Positions 12,870 through 25,261 of a stretch of 64,000 bases of DNA are shown here, one piece after another. The DNA is from Acorus gramineus. Its lineage: Eukaryota > Streptophyta > Magnoliopsida > Acorales > Acoraceae. Under the pieces are notes generated by a model. The model searched no databases. It saw only the letters and a program-made list of their open reading frames with translations, and was not told the origin of the DNA. The stretch is taken from positions 5,695,813 through 5,759,812 of the forward strand of contig CM060852.1 of NCBI GenBank assembly GCA_030737835.1, written 5' to 3'. How positions within the stretch are numbered: position 1 is the stretch's first letter; each line of letters begins with the position of its first letter. Position numbers and translations under genes: made by a program.

Positions 12870-14150
12870 TTGATCAGCTTTCTATGAATATTTTCTTCAT
12901 TCTTTTATAATTTAAAATTTATTTAATTGTTAAAAATAAACCTTTTTTTTTTTTTAATGGATAGCCGTTGATATAAAGTGACAAACAGACAATGTCGAGA
13001 TGAGAGATATGGGGTGCACGTTCATCGGGTTTAACGCATATTTTAAATATTATTTATTTAAAATCTGCTTACATAAAACTATTTTAAATTTTATATTTGA
13101 TAAATACAGTTTACTATAAACACAAAACTATTCACACCCATACAAAACTTAAACTTTGAGTAATGATTGATGATTGATTTTGAGATATCATTTTAAAAAT
13201 TAGTTTCATTTTTCAATGTAAATCATATAATTGGATGATCACTCAATTTTTTTTTAGTTACCCACAACGTAATAATAAAATATCATATAATTCCCAAACA
13301 ATGATTCTTAAATTTAATCTTTGAATGTATTACACCGTATCTTAAGTGTACTACATGCAAATTTTATTTACATCATCACATGCAGCAAGTAGTCTCATAT
13401 GCAATTGATACCTTCATATGAATCTTTGAAGTATGAATTGATCTTCGATGAAAACCTTGCATGCCGTCTTGTACGACTATCTTTTCTTCCCCTAATCAAA
13501 TCAAATCAAATCCCACCTTTTCCTTTTCCATTGTTTAATATCAGAACTCTAGTGTAATTTAATTAAAGGGACCAAGATGTAACTATTTTATTATATGAGA
13601 TTTATAATGCAATGTTTATTTTTGTGATGTGTTATTAGGCCTGTCAATGGATCGGGTCCAGATCGGGTTGGAGTGGACCCGGATCTGTTTGATTGTCGGA
13701 TCCTTCGGGTCAGGTCGGATCGACCCATTAACAAATTCACGTCAGACAAAGAAAAGTTCTTAAATTTTTCAAGGGCCTACAATGGCTTCAAAGAAAACTT
13801 TGCATGCCGTCTTATATACTTTATTATAAATAGTTTTTCACTATTTTGATTTTTAAATATTTTATGAGAGATCATTTGGAATACGGTTTAGATTATTATG
13901 CTTTTACGTAAAATCAAAATGTTGTAAATATATTTTAAATGTTTAAAATTTTAAATAATTATTCAATATTTAATTATAAATATTTAATTAAATCATGAAG
14001 GTTAGGTTGGATCATAAATAAAAAAAAATTATATAATATTTAAATTTGATCAATCGGATTTAACAAAGTCATAGGATCGGGTCGGGATACGGAAAATCTG
14101 TGCTTTTTAAAATCCTTCTTAACTCTGTTTTTTTTTTTTTTTTTTACTCC
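12870..14150. other. AT-rich intergenic sequence with a hAT-like remnant
   Basis: No gene. At about 13638-14095 the sequence starts GGCCTGTCAATGGATCGGG and contains several CGGGT/GGATC words, ending with GGATCGGGTCGGGATACGG. It resembles the interior of the hAT-like element at 47882-48542 and is probably a related relic without clean ends. Confidence 0.4.
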
Positions 14151-14254
14151 ATCAGTCCCCATTTAATTGGGTAAAAATCTTGATTCTAGTTCCAATGAAA
14201 ACAGGGAATCTTAACTCTGTATTTTTTGACTCCGTATTTAATAACCCACGTGTA

Positions 14255-14455
14255 AAAACCCTTTTCCTGACATCATCAAAAACTACACGTGGGATCCACG
14301 TCATGAAGTGGGGACCGGTCAAAGTGGGTCCCGCACGGGTTGACACACGTAGGACGGTTCCCGCCAACGCAGGCGTCCGGACAAACGTGTGCCGAGGAGG
14401 ACAGTTCACATGTCTTGCACATGCTCCCCTCCATTGGTCCTTTTGAGCCACAAAT
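14255..14455. promoter_or_regulatory. Second promoter-like island
   Basis: A GC-rich 200-bp block in AT-rich DNA holding CACGTGG (14285), a TCP-type GTGGGTCC (14324), CACACGTAGG and ACACGTGG-like ACGT cores. Open frames on both strands here (14152-14451 and 14180-14446) are by-products of the GC content. Function is unproven. Confidence 0.3.
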
Positions 14456-14459
14456 CATT

Positions 14460-15490
14460 CAAGATTGCCCATCATTTCCCAAAATGCCCTTTCACTTAAC
14501 AATAACAACAATTAATTTTTTTTTTGTCAATTAAACCTAGGTAAAATATATTATTAAGTATCAGTCCCTTTCATGCAAAAAAAAAGAGGGGAATATATAT
14601 ATATATAAAAAAAGAGTGCATTAATTGTAATTGGTCTAGGTTATTAAATTGTTTAATTTTTTTTTCATGGTAATGTGTATTCTTGTTTAGAGCTCCTCGT
14701 AAAGTATTATTAACAGTATATATTTTATTTCTATGAAATTTATGTTTCATAGATAAAAAAAATGTTGTTTTACACTATATCCTTTTGAAAAAATATAATT
14801 AAAAAAATTCATTGCTTGAATAATTTCTAGTGAAAAGGATAAAACAAAATATCAGTTATATTATAAACAAGCGACGCCTTCTAATTTTTTTATTTGAAAA
14901 AAATAAATATTGCTACAGTGATTTCGTTGCTGAATTTGTAATATAACTTTGAGGTTGATGAGAGGAGAATAGCACCACATTAAAATAAAGACATAAAAGA
15001 AAATATGGCCATCTAACGTGGCATAGATGAGTGGATCCCTTGCATTTTTTTAAAACCTTGATATTCTTTACCCTACATGATTTTCTTTACTCAATTTTAA
15101 ACAAATCTTTTGCTTTCTCATGCATTTCCTTCCCATGTAATAATTTCAAAATCCTCAACTTGTGCCACCCATATTTGAGTTCCCTTTCAAATCTATTTTT
15201 TGTCTTTAACATATAATAGTCCTTATCATTAATTGTATATGAACTTTGGTTATGGATAGTCTACAATTTGAGTGTAAAAAAATAAATTACTTTTTAAAAC
15301 GAGAAAAAAATTTCTTTTCATCAAACAAATTTAAAAAAAAATGTTAGGCATAACCCCCCCATTTACAGTTCTGCCTACAGTTGAGAACTATTTTGATTTT
15401 TTTTTTTAATAATAATATAAATCAATGAATTGTATAGTTTGAAAATTTTGCCAAAGATGTATATTGATACATGAGACTTGACTATAATAG
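14460..15490. other. AT-rich intergenic sequence, no gene
   Basis: Nothing recognisable. It contains a short (AT)n at 14597-14607 and many poly-A/T runs. Confidence 0.5.
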
Positions 15491-15492
15491 AA

Positions 15493-16227
15493 AGGAAAAA
15501 TACTCAAAACAATCTTCTAAAAGTTAAAAATACTCAAATCAGCCACATTTTAAAATTATACAAAAAAAGTATTATTTTATAATTTTAGATAGTATAATGA
15601 CTTGATCATCCCTATATTATCTACTATTAAAATGTCATAATATATATTTAATTATTTAACACAACCATTAAAAATATTTATAGATAATAAAATATATATT
15701 TTAATTTGTAAATGAAGTTTATTATTATTTTTGTATATCTAAATACACCATTAAAATTTAAATTGTAAAAAATTGAACATTTTCGTTATAATTTTTTTTT
15801 AAGATATTCTAGACTTTGTAAAATCTTTCGTGGCATTTATATATGTTTAATATTATACAAAAAAAAAATTATGCAAGACATTTACAAAAATATAAATAAC
15901 AAAAAAATTGAAAAAAACTTTCAAAAGTTAGGAAAAATAATAAAAAAGAAGTCTTGTAAATTTATGAGTGATAATTTTAACATTTTTTATAGCATACTTT
16001 AAATTTTTAATAACATGTAAAATCACTCTCAAATAAAAATATTTTTTTATATTAATATTATTTTTCAATTAAACGATGCTTGTGAAAGGTTTTAAATATG
16101 ATTAGAGATAGTTCAAAAATTATACAATAAAATCACATGTTACTCTTTTTAGTTTTTAAAATTGTAAAATGTGATTTTTTTTTTTTTGTATATTTTTTAA
16201 AAGTGATCTATTTGAGTATTTTCCCAT
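15493..16227. mobile_element. Non-autonomous element with terminal inverted repeats
   Basis: The left end reads GGAAAAATACTCAAA (from 15493). The right end, read on the other strand from about 16226, reads GGGAAAATACTCAAA. The next roughly 60 bp also pair imperfectly (CACATTTTAAAATTATACAAAAAA on the left against complementary sequence at about 16160). It lies about 200 bp upstream of the OPT start codon, so it sits in the promoter. No coding frame and no clear duplication. Confidence 0.55.
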
Positions 16228-16395
16228 GTAGAAAACTCCATTAAAAAAAACTTTCTAAACAATCCAAAATTTAAAAACAAATTCCAAATAAATCCATACC
16301 ATTAATTATCAAGGGTAAAACAGTAAACCCCCCAAAAACCACCCCATCCCCACAGGGCTATTTCCGTAATCCCACCCCTCATCTTCTCCCTCCCC

Positions 16396-16403
16396 ATATA
16401 AAC
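16396..16403 (+). promoter_or_regulatory. Candidate TATA box of the OPT gene
   Basis: An ATATAAAC motif lies about 50 bp before the ATG at 16448, in a pyrimidine-rich, otherwise C-rich stretch. Spacing suits a short 5' leader of roughly 20 bases. Assignment is by position only. Confidence 0.5.
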
Positions 16404-16447
16404 TCCTCTGACCACCATTGTTGAAGCACCTCCCCAAACCCAAAAAA

Positions 16448-19400
16448 ATGGCTTCCAAAACCCAAACCACCCAAGACCCAGACTCACCCACCCCCATCAC
16501 CCAAACCCAAACCGAAGATCACCCACCCATCGAAGAAGTCGCTCTAGTCGTCCCCGAAACCGACGACCCAACCCTCCCCGTCATGACCTTCCGCGCCTGG
16601 TCCCTCGGCATCATCTCATGTGTCCTCCTCATGTTCCTCAACACCTTCTTCACCTACCGAACCCAACCCCTCACCATCTCCGCCATTCTAATGCAGATTG
16701 GGGTCCTCCCCATCGGCCGATTCATGGCGTCGACTCTGCCCAAGAAAAAGTACAGCTTTTTGGGATTTGGGTTTACTTTGAATCCGGGCCCGTTCAATAT
16801 GAAGGAGCACGTCATCATCACCATCTTTGCTAATTGTGGTGTGAGCTATGGAGGTGGGGATGCCTATTCGATTGGGGCGATTACGGTTATGAAGGCTTAT
16901 TATAAACAGAGCTTGAATTTCTTGTGTGCTCTGCTCATTGTGTTGACTACTCAGGTAATAAAGATGGGTTCTTTTTGGGGGGGAATGATGAAGCTTTTTG
17001 ATGAATCTGTTTTTTGGATGATGGTTTTAAAATGGGTGTTTTTGGAGTCTGGTTTTTTGGTTTCGGATTTTAGGTTTTGTGTGTTTAGAATCAATGGAAA
17101 AGCTTTTTTTTATTTTATTTGGAAAAGATATTGAAATATAAGATGGTTTTTGAAAATTGGTTGGAAGATGGGTCTTAGATTATTTGGATATTTTTTTTTT
17201 GGATTATGATTTTTATTTTATTTTTTCCGAAAAATATGGTGACCAAGTCTCATTATGTTGAAATGGTGACCTTCTTTTTTTTTTTTTTTTGAAAATGAAG
17301 GTTTGCTTTATTTTTAATTTCATGTTTCTGAATGGAGTTGGAGTGGAAAGTGTCTTGGGTTTCAATTTGTTTTTAGTTTTTATTACCATTATATTTTTAT
17401 TTATATTGTGGTCACAATTGTTTCAATCAAGATGGTGTATCCGTGGACTGTGGCTTCTACTTAACTATTTTTAAATCCTTTTAACTTTTTGTTCTGCAAC
17501 AAAAAGGCCCACTTTTGGATTTTTTTTCCACAGTTCTAGAGGCATTTCAGAAATAAAATAGATAAGGATTGAATTTCTCTTTTATGAATGACTCTTTTAA
17601 TTTTACAAAGGTGTCTACTATTGTTAAGGTTGCTAAAATTACATAACCTACTTTTTTTATTTTTCAAATTTAATTTGTCTTTCTTTCTGATGTTTATTTC
17701 TTGATTTTTCTCAGTTAATAGATTCACTTTCAGAAATAAAATAGGGATTGAATTCCTACTTATGAGGGACTCTTACAACTTCTAGAATAGTTTTAAGTTT
17801 TAAGGAACAACTCTTAGTTCTTACTTTTTCTTCTTGTATCCTTTGTTATATTATATCCTTGTGTGCTTCGTGGGAGATCTAATTGATCGTAATAAAAAAT
17901 AAAAGTATAAAGGAAGGATTTCTTTTTTATTTTTATTTTTTTGGGGTGGGGTGAGGGATTTATTGATTTCTTTTCCTTTCAAAAAATAAAAATAAATAAA
18001 TAAAAGAAATGGAAAATATTAAACTTTGGATAATCTAATGAGCAAAGATTTACTCATTTTACTTGGACCTGTTTTATTCTGCACTGATTGAAGTGAGAAT
18101 TGTATAGGGTGCAATACGGGCTTGTGTCAGTATATATACATAAAAAAATATAAAACATCAAAATGTAAAGCATGGACTTCCTTATTATTTTTTTATGGTG
18201 GTGGGGTGGGGAGATTTATTGGTTTTCATTTCCTTGAAATATTCAATTTTTGGATAATATAACAAGCAAAGATTCCTTGGCCCTGTTTTATTTTGCACTG
18301 CTTGAAGGGAAAATTTTATAGTGGTCCAATGTGGAATTAAGTTTGTATATAAAAAAATGTGTTAAAAAATAAAATTAGAAATCTGTTATTTTTTTTCTCA
18401 AATCTTTTATGTATATAAAAAAATTTCAATTTCTTGCAGATCTTGGGTTATGGTTGGGCAGGGATGCTGAGGAAATATTTAGTTGAACCAGCGGAAATGT
18501 GGTGGCCTTCAAACCTTGCTCAGGTTTCTCTCTTCAGGTCTGTGATATTTTTTTTTTATTTTTTTTTCAAATGATAGACTTGATAAATCAGAATTTTGAC
18601 ATATTCAGATAAATGAAGATTGATATGAAACTGCTTTTACTGTTTTATCTGAAAAAGGAACACCTTTCAGATTAAAGAATGCACCTTCCCAATTCCAAAA
18701 CATTTTAATATTCTTTTAAAGTAGTAAAATAAAATGGATCAACAGTATAATCTAAGATAGTTATAAAAAAAAAAAAATTAGTGGTACCCAAAAATTTTAA
18801 TTTCTGGTGATTGAGTATTGGTTCTCCTAAGATATCTTCAAATGCTCCTCCATTATATATTTCAAATCTTGACATGACCATCATCGCCTTGATTGCATCA
18901 CAGGGCTCTCCATGAGAAGGATCCACGATCGAAAGGCCTGTCAAGGATGAAATTCTTCCTAATATTCCTCGTGGCGAGCTTCGCCTACTACGCCCTCCCC
19001 GGATACCTCTTCCCCATGCTCACCTTCTTCTCATGGGTTTGTTGGGCATGGCCTCGCAGCATCACTGCTCAGCAAATAGGCTCAGGATATCATGGACTCG
19101 GCATTGGAGCCTTCACCCTCGACTGGGCTGGTATCTCAGCCTACCATGGTAGCCCGCTCGTGACACCCTGGTTTTCGATCCTCAACGTCGCGGTCGGATT
19201 CATGATGTTCATATACATCATTGTCCCCCTGTGTTACTGGAAATACAACACATTTGACTCCCGCAAGTTCCCGATATTCTCGAACCAGCTCTTCACTTCA
19301 ACTGGACAGAAATACGACACGACAAAGATCTTGACACCTCAGTATGACCTCAATGTCGCTGCCTATAACAGTTATGGGAAGCTCTACTTGAGTCCTCTTT

Positions 19401-21271
19401 TCGCTCTTTCAATCGGGTCTGGGTTCGCCAGAATCACGGCGACTATCACCCACGTCGCCCTCTTCCATGGCAGGTAAGAATTTGAATTCCGTTCCATCAT
19501 GAACCATCATAATATTACGGAAAATGAATTCAGTCACTTTTGCGGTTGAAATGAAATACATACTTCACTTTTTGATCAATGCATACATTTTTACATGATT
19601 GTTATAGAGTATATGCTATGATTATAGAGTTAATATAGTGCATTAGGTGACGTGGTGTCTATTATATTTAGTTCTTCCTCTAATTGAAGTACTCCATGAC
19701 ACTGATAGTACTAGTTCAGAATTCTGAGTGAATTTAGTCTCTTCCAGTGATATCTGGAGACAGAGCAGATCGGCAATGAAGTCTGCTAAGATGGACATCC
19801 ACGCCCGGTTGATGAAGAACTACAAAGAGGTCCCACAATGGTGGTTTCTGATTCTCTTGGTGGGGAGCATTGTGTTGTCCTTGTTGATGTCGTTCGTGTG
19901 GAAAGACGAGGTGCAGCTCCCGTGGTGGGGGATGATTTTAGCCTTCTTTTTAGCCTGGCTCGTCACCCTCCCCATCGGCGTAATTCAGGCCACCACCAAC
20001 CAAGTAATGCAAATTTTGATCATCTTAAATACATTGTTCTTTGGGAACACAATTCTCAATAGATTGAATAATGTCAGACACAAACACCTTAACTGATAGT
20101 TTTTTTTTTTTTATTCAACAGCAACCTGGATATGATATCATAGCCCAATTCATAATCGGTTACATCCTCCCCGGGAAGCCGATCGCAAATCTTCTCTTCA
20201 AGATCTACGGTCGGATCAGCACCATCCACGCACTCTCGTTCTTGTCTGATCTCAAGCTCGGTCACTACATGAAGATCCCTCCCAGATGCATGTACACTGC
20301 TCAGGTAAGCCACCCAACACTCTTTCTTTCAGCCATAACAAGCGCGAAATTTTTCATATCAGCCAATAATCAAATAAGTACGTATTTGATGCTGACACTG
20401 ACACGTGTTCTTCAAAGACTATTGATGAGAATCCCATCAATACGTACTGATATAGAAGAAATTTCTTTATAATGATTAATTCGATAATGATTTTCCATTT
20501 TTCCTTTACTTTTAACTCACTCCAATGAATCTATCATCATTGAGAATTGAATTCATGAAAAAATGAGGAATTCTCTCTCTGGTTCAGAGTCACTAAACTG
20601 ACCTTTACACATCAGTTTGCGTGAATATTCACGAAACTCCTTTCCTTTCCCTGCAGCTCGCCGGAACACTGATCTCAGGGACAGTAAACCTCGCCGTGGC
20701 ATGGTGGATGCTTGGGAGCATCGACAACATCTGCGACGTGGAGACGCTCCACCCGGACAGCCCATGGACCTGCCCCAAATTCCGTGTAACCTTCGACGCC
20801 TCCGTGATATGGGGTCTCATCGGTCCGGAGCGCCTCTTCGGTCCCCGGGGGATGTACCACAACCTCGTCTGGCTCTTCATCATCGGCGCCTTCCTACCGG
20901 TGCCCATCTGGGTGCTAAGCAAGGTATACCCAGACAAGAAGTGGATCCCACTGATCAATATCCCGGTCATATCCTACGGGTTCGCTGGGATGCCCCCAGC
21001 GACGCCCACAAACATCGCGAGCTGGCTCGTGACAGGGACTATCTTCAACTACTTCGTCTTCCGGTACCGGAAGGGGTGGTGGCAGAAGTACAATTATGTG
21101 CTGTCGGCCGCGCTGGACGCTGGCACGGCGTTCATGGGAGTGCTGCTGTACTTCGCGCTCCAGAGCCAGGGGCACGACCTGAAGTGGTGGGGGACCAATC
21201 TTGATCACTGCCCACTCGCGACGTGCCCGACCGAGCCCGGAATTGCTGTCAAGGGTTGCCCTGTGTTTTAG
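16448..21271 (+). CDS. Oligopeptide transporter, OPT7-like (six exons)
   Basis: Exons 16448-16954, 18440-18537, 18904-19473, 19748-20003, 20122-20304 and 20657-21271 join in frame across GT-AG introns to 742 aa, the normal size for plant OPT proteins. These are proton-coupled plasma- or vacuolar-membrane carriers of the PT clade, moving small peptides, glutathione or metal chelates. Visible features are a hydrophilic N-terminus (1-45), then many hydrophobic helices; the family motif NPG at 112-114 within [10 protein letters not shown]; a Gly-rich [11 protein letters not shown] stretch at 130-140; KIPPR at 528-532; and the typical C-terminal [18 protein letters not shown]. The Gly-rich stretch and long [13 protein letters not shown] region fit the OPT6/7/8/9 branch, best OPT7; this is from memory of the family. 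Start is the first ATG with A-rich context (AAAAAAATGGC). Substrate cannot be read from sequence. Confidence 0.95.
17540..18360 (+). repeat. Duplications inside OPT intron 1
   Basis: Two duplications lie in the 1485-bp first intron. CAGAAATAAAATAG plus GGATTGAATT and ACTCTT occurs at about 17548 and 17731. A longer block of roughly 200 bp occurs at about 17915-18145 and again at 18175-18360, sharing GGTGGGGTG, GATTTATTG, TTTTGGATAAT-like, AGCAAAGATT, CCTGTTTTATT and GCACTG. The copies are diverged, so the duplication is old. Confidence 0.65.
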
Positions 21272-21419
21272 TTTTTTAGTGTTCTGGTGGGAGAATTTGA
21301 ATTTGAATTTAAGTTATTGGGGGGTGGGGTGAAGATTAATAAATATAGAATATAGATTTGACATAGTAGGGACTAGGGAGTTAGGGATAAGAAGGTTGGT
21401 GGTGTTGGAGAGAGCATAG

Positions 21420-21450
<31 letters not shown>

Positions 21451-21660
21451 GCATATTTTTGCTTTTTTTTTTTTTTTTTTTTCTAACTCCTATTGTGGCT
21501 GGAGAGGATAATGAATGATGTTTTTGTTGAAACATATGTTTCTTTTTGTTTTCAGTTATAAAAAGTATTGATGCAGTGATGCCCTTCTCAGTATTTAGTG
21601 ACCCCGATTCTATTTTTATTATTATAAATGGTGTATCTCATTTAATAAGATATATTTTTA
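21272..21660 (+). other. OPT 3' flank with polyadenylation candidate and (AT)n
   Basis: An AATAAA at 21338-21343 lies 67 bp after the stop codon and is a reasonable polyadenylation signal. It is followed by an (AT)13 run at 21424-21450 and a poly-T tract at 21461-21482. The real transcript end cannot be fixed. Confidence 0.45.
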
Positions 21661-24360
21661 TAAAAAATGATTTATATGCTCTAATTGATTTTATGAACTT
21701 ATTTAAAAGAAACAGCTAATAAAGTATATAAGATTGAAAAAAATTATGTATAATAATACTCAAAATTAAATTAAAGTAACACGATGGAGCAGAACAATTT
21801 TATAGTAAGAAAATTTTGCCTACATTTAAGGAGGAGATGAGAAATTGACTATACCTATATCAAGTAATCAAACCATAAAAAATCCTCACCTCTATCGTCA
21901 CCATCTTTTTGTTTTTTTTACAATGCAATCCAGTATAGTCGCCTCTAACTAAAAATTAATTGATCTCAATCTTAACAAGAGACTAGATAAATTGAGGTAC
22001 AAAATATCAAAGTACGCCTACGAAATAGATTAGATGTGATTTCAGTAGTATGAGTCTATTCTTTCAAGCTTTGTCTTGCACACCGTATGAGCCTTTGGTC
22101 ATTTTTTAATGGACTTTTGATAATAGACCATTTCTTGTTAGAATGCAAGACATTTTCGCAACAATCTAATGATATAAGCTTCCTGAGAAATTAAGTTTTG
22201 TCCTAAACATATTCTTTTATTTGGATTTTGAAGTGTAGGGTTCGCATGCACATCAAAATATTACCAAATTCCTATTGTGAATGAGCATCTTAGATTTCGG
22301 AAAAAAAAAATGGCATCCCAAAGAGAACAACTTGGGACAGATAGTACACATTCTTTTCATGTGAATTTTCCTAGTTTAAGCTACACCATCAAATGTGTGG
22401 GTCTCACTGTTTCAAGGTTCTGTTTGTGTTATCTGAAATCATGACTGAGATGATCTAAAAAGTCAAAAGGAGAGTGAAGTGATTTGTTTGGGTGGGACCC
22501 TCCTAAAGAGAGGATGTGTATGAACTTCAAAGAGAGGTTTTATCTGGGGATTCCAAAGATAGGCATTACCTGGTTTGATGTTCTTGTTTTTCCAGTCAAT
22601 GAGCATGACATGACAATTAAGTTTTTCTTTTTTTTTTTCTCTCTCTCTCGCGTTTGATCCCCTGTTCTTAGCTTGGTCACTCTTTAGTCCCCATATGTTG
22701 TCCCCCTATCAATTTGTGGTAGGTTTTCTTCATGTGTGGGCCAGTTTTGCTGCAGTTCCTATGATGTTGGCTCTAACCAAATTATAAATTATATATAAAG
22801 ATATATCCATCCATGTTTCAGTCCTAATTTTGAGCTTTCAAGGTCTAATGCATTTGAATAAAGAATTACATGCACATGCATTACCTTTGTAGTAGCAAAA
22901 ATATTGAGCTATAGAAAAATGTCTTTAATAGAAACATCTTTGCACTACAAAGTCATGGCCATAAGAGCTTAATGGGCTTACGAACATTTCTCGAGGATTT
23001 CTTCGATTTATTTGATGCGAAGAGTTTGTGAGCAATTCTGGGCATGCACAATTTTTTTCAGTTTCCGTTGGGTATTCTCAATTCTACTATCAATATCACT
23101 ATGATATTAGTAAGATTCAAATTAATTCAACATAAATTGAGATTTAAACAAGAGATCAATAATATCATACACAAATAAAAGTCTCGAAAATTAAAGAATT
23201 TTATCATAATATTGACAAGCTAATCTTAATTTGTGTTCAAAATATGAATAGGGATATGCTTTGCCAATTTTCTCATTCCTTTTCATGTTTGTTTTAAAAG
23301 ATGGATTCGAAGATAAGGCATGCAACACAAAATTGTTTCCAAAGTCTTTTTTCCCTTTATCTTTGTTGAAGAAGTGGGCAACTTTGTTATCCTGTCCATC
23401 ACCAACACACTATTATTCATGTGATCATGTCTGTGTGTGTGCCAAGTCTTGTTTGTCTTGTTGTATATATATCATATAAAGTAGTTACAGTTGCATGTTG
23501 ATTAGAACTCACTAATGAATAATAGTAGGTTGAATAATACAAATGTTAGGTGTCATAGTAGTTCCCACTTCCCACTCATATATACATATCAGAAACTGTC
23601 AATAGGGTCTCATAATGTAGTTCTCAATGTCCTAACCCTTTCTCTCTCAGGGAGAGAGCTGACCCATTTGGGCACTTCTTGAGCTACTTGCCTGTATATC
23701 AATTGGATATCTCTGATACCTATTGATCGAACAAACTTCTATTGATCAAAGTATTTAAAATTTGACTACTCATTTTATCATGTTCTTTATAATTTAAAAC
23801 CAACTCTGATTTTTGTCGTCTTTTAACACCCAACATAAAAAAAAATTTCATGTAGATTTTGCATTATAATGATAGAATACATTTAGAACACAAATTAATT
23901 ATCTTTAAAATTTTGTTGTACTTATCCATCATCTGTTATACATTGATGATACTGAATAGAATCATTGTCGAATATCTGTCATACATGAACTTTTGTGAGT
24001 TGATTATATCTTAAACAAGCACAAAATGGTTGAAATCACTTGCGTTTGCCATCATCACCTTTCTTCAAAGTATTCCTTGCTCTCGGCAATCCCTCATACC
24101 TCTTTCAATATCAAGAAAACTATTACGTCTAGTTGCAAATACCTCTTACCTGGTACCTCTTTCACTTGTGAGTTGATTAAGAATTCTAGTCGCAAATAAT
24201 TCACTAAAAATTTAGAGTGTTGGGATTATATCTTGAATCGATAAGATTTTCATCGGGTGCCCATGATAAAGCCATACCATGTTAAATAAGGTGGAATCTT
24301 ATTTGAATGAAGTTTTGTTGTTATAATTTGTTATAACAATTTGTTTATTAAAAAAAGCCA
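21660..24360. other. AT-rich intergenic sequence, no gene
   Basis: No coding frame or RNA gene can be supported in this 2.7 kb. A frame at 23261-23479 has no known domain. Nothing else of note. Confidence 0.5.
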
Positions 24361-24362
24361 AT

Positions 24363-24434
24363 GTGGCTGTCATCTAGTGGTTAGGATCCCACGTTGTGGC
24401 CGTGGAAACCTGGGCTCATATCCCAGCAGCCACA
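24363..24434 (+). tRNA. tRNA-His (GTG anticodon), possible pseudogene
   Basis: The 72-nt sequence folds as a full cloverleaf. The acceptor stem GTGGCTG/CAGCCAC is perfect. The D stem is ATCT/GGAT. The anticodon stem CCACG/CGTGG is perfect, with loop TTGTGGC giving anticodon GTG. The T stem CTGGG/CCCAG is perfect and the discriminator base is A. A Pol III terminator of seven T follows at once (24436-24442). The T loop reads CTCATAT instead of the expected TTCGAAT or CTCGAAT type. The nearly invariant A58 is T and position 57 differs, which also weakens the B box. All stems are intact, so it is either a recently damaged copy or a poorly expressed gene. Confidence 0.8.
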
Positions 24435-24478
24435 CTTTTTTTAATAAATATTTTTTTATCTTGACTTTTCCTAAACCC

Positions 24479-24546
24479 AAAAAAAAAAAAAAAAAAAAAA
24501 AAACCTATGGTAATGCATACTGTTTATTAACAAAAAAAAAAAAAAA
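24479..24546. repeat. Poly-A tracts
   Basis: A run of about 25 A at 24479-24503 and a run of about 16 A at 24531-24546 follow the tRNA. They are simple repeats, and no retroposon body could be tied to them. Confidence 0.8.
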
Positions 24547-24603
24547 CCCTATGGATATTTTTTTTATTAATATTGCTATTAGAGAACATTTTATATGGTA
24601 ATG

Positions 24604-25261
24604 CAGAGTTCTACAAGGACATTGAGAGGGGTTGCTTAGCTATATTCATTAAATTAGATTTTCTCACATTTTGTCACATACATGGTTCCCCTCCTGTTTT
24701 GAATTCTGAGAAATACAAATATAAAAATAGTATACCTCATCTAATAATGTACGTATTTTTATAATAAAAAAAAAACAAAGAAGTAATATTTAAACGAATG
24801 GTATAGACTCATTTCTTATATGTGTTTAAAAATTCTTATGAGGTTTATACCTCATCGTAGTGAGTACAGGTGGTTGATAAGGTATTTGGAACTGTAAAAA
24901 GGTTGTAAAATGGAATCAGTGCATTATAGCATCACCCTTTTCTTTTGTGTTGTATTGTGTTAAGCCATTGCATGTGCAGCACAGCATGGGCTGAACCATG
25001 GGCCTATCCAACACATATTGGGTTAACCAGACTCCTTGAAAAATGATAGTTTTAACACAAGTTTTGATTTATTTATTGAGTCTTGCTACATGAGTCATAA
25101 ATTATAAGCTCTATTCATAAGTCCCATTAGGTGGCACAATGTAATTGACATGCTATTTGACTTTTAAAATACCTTTAAAATCAAATTATCTAAACACTCT
25201 TCTCTAAAAATCTACTATTTAATTCCATCATCCTTCCTCCTCACCTTCTCAATAACCCTAA
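24604..25261. other. Intergenic sequence, no gene
   Basis: No supportable feature in this stretch apart from AT-rich runs. Confidence 0.5.

Noticed and set aside
14152-14451. Overlapping frames on both strands near 14.3 kb
   Set aside because: No conserved domain, and the frames mirror each other over a GC-rich island better explained as regulatory or repeat sequence.
20617-21208. 195-aa plus-strand and other frames over the last OPT exon
   Set aside because: These are other-frame shadows of the GC-rich coding exon that encodes the OPT C-terminus.
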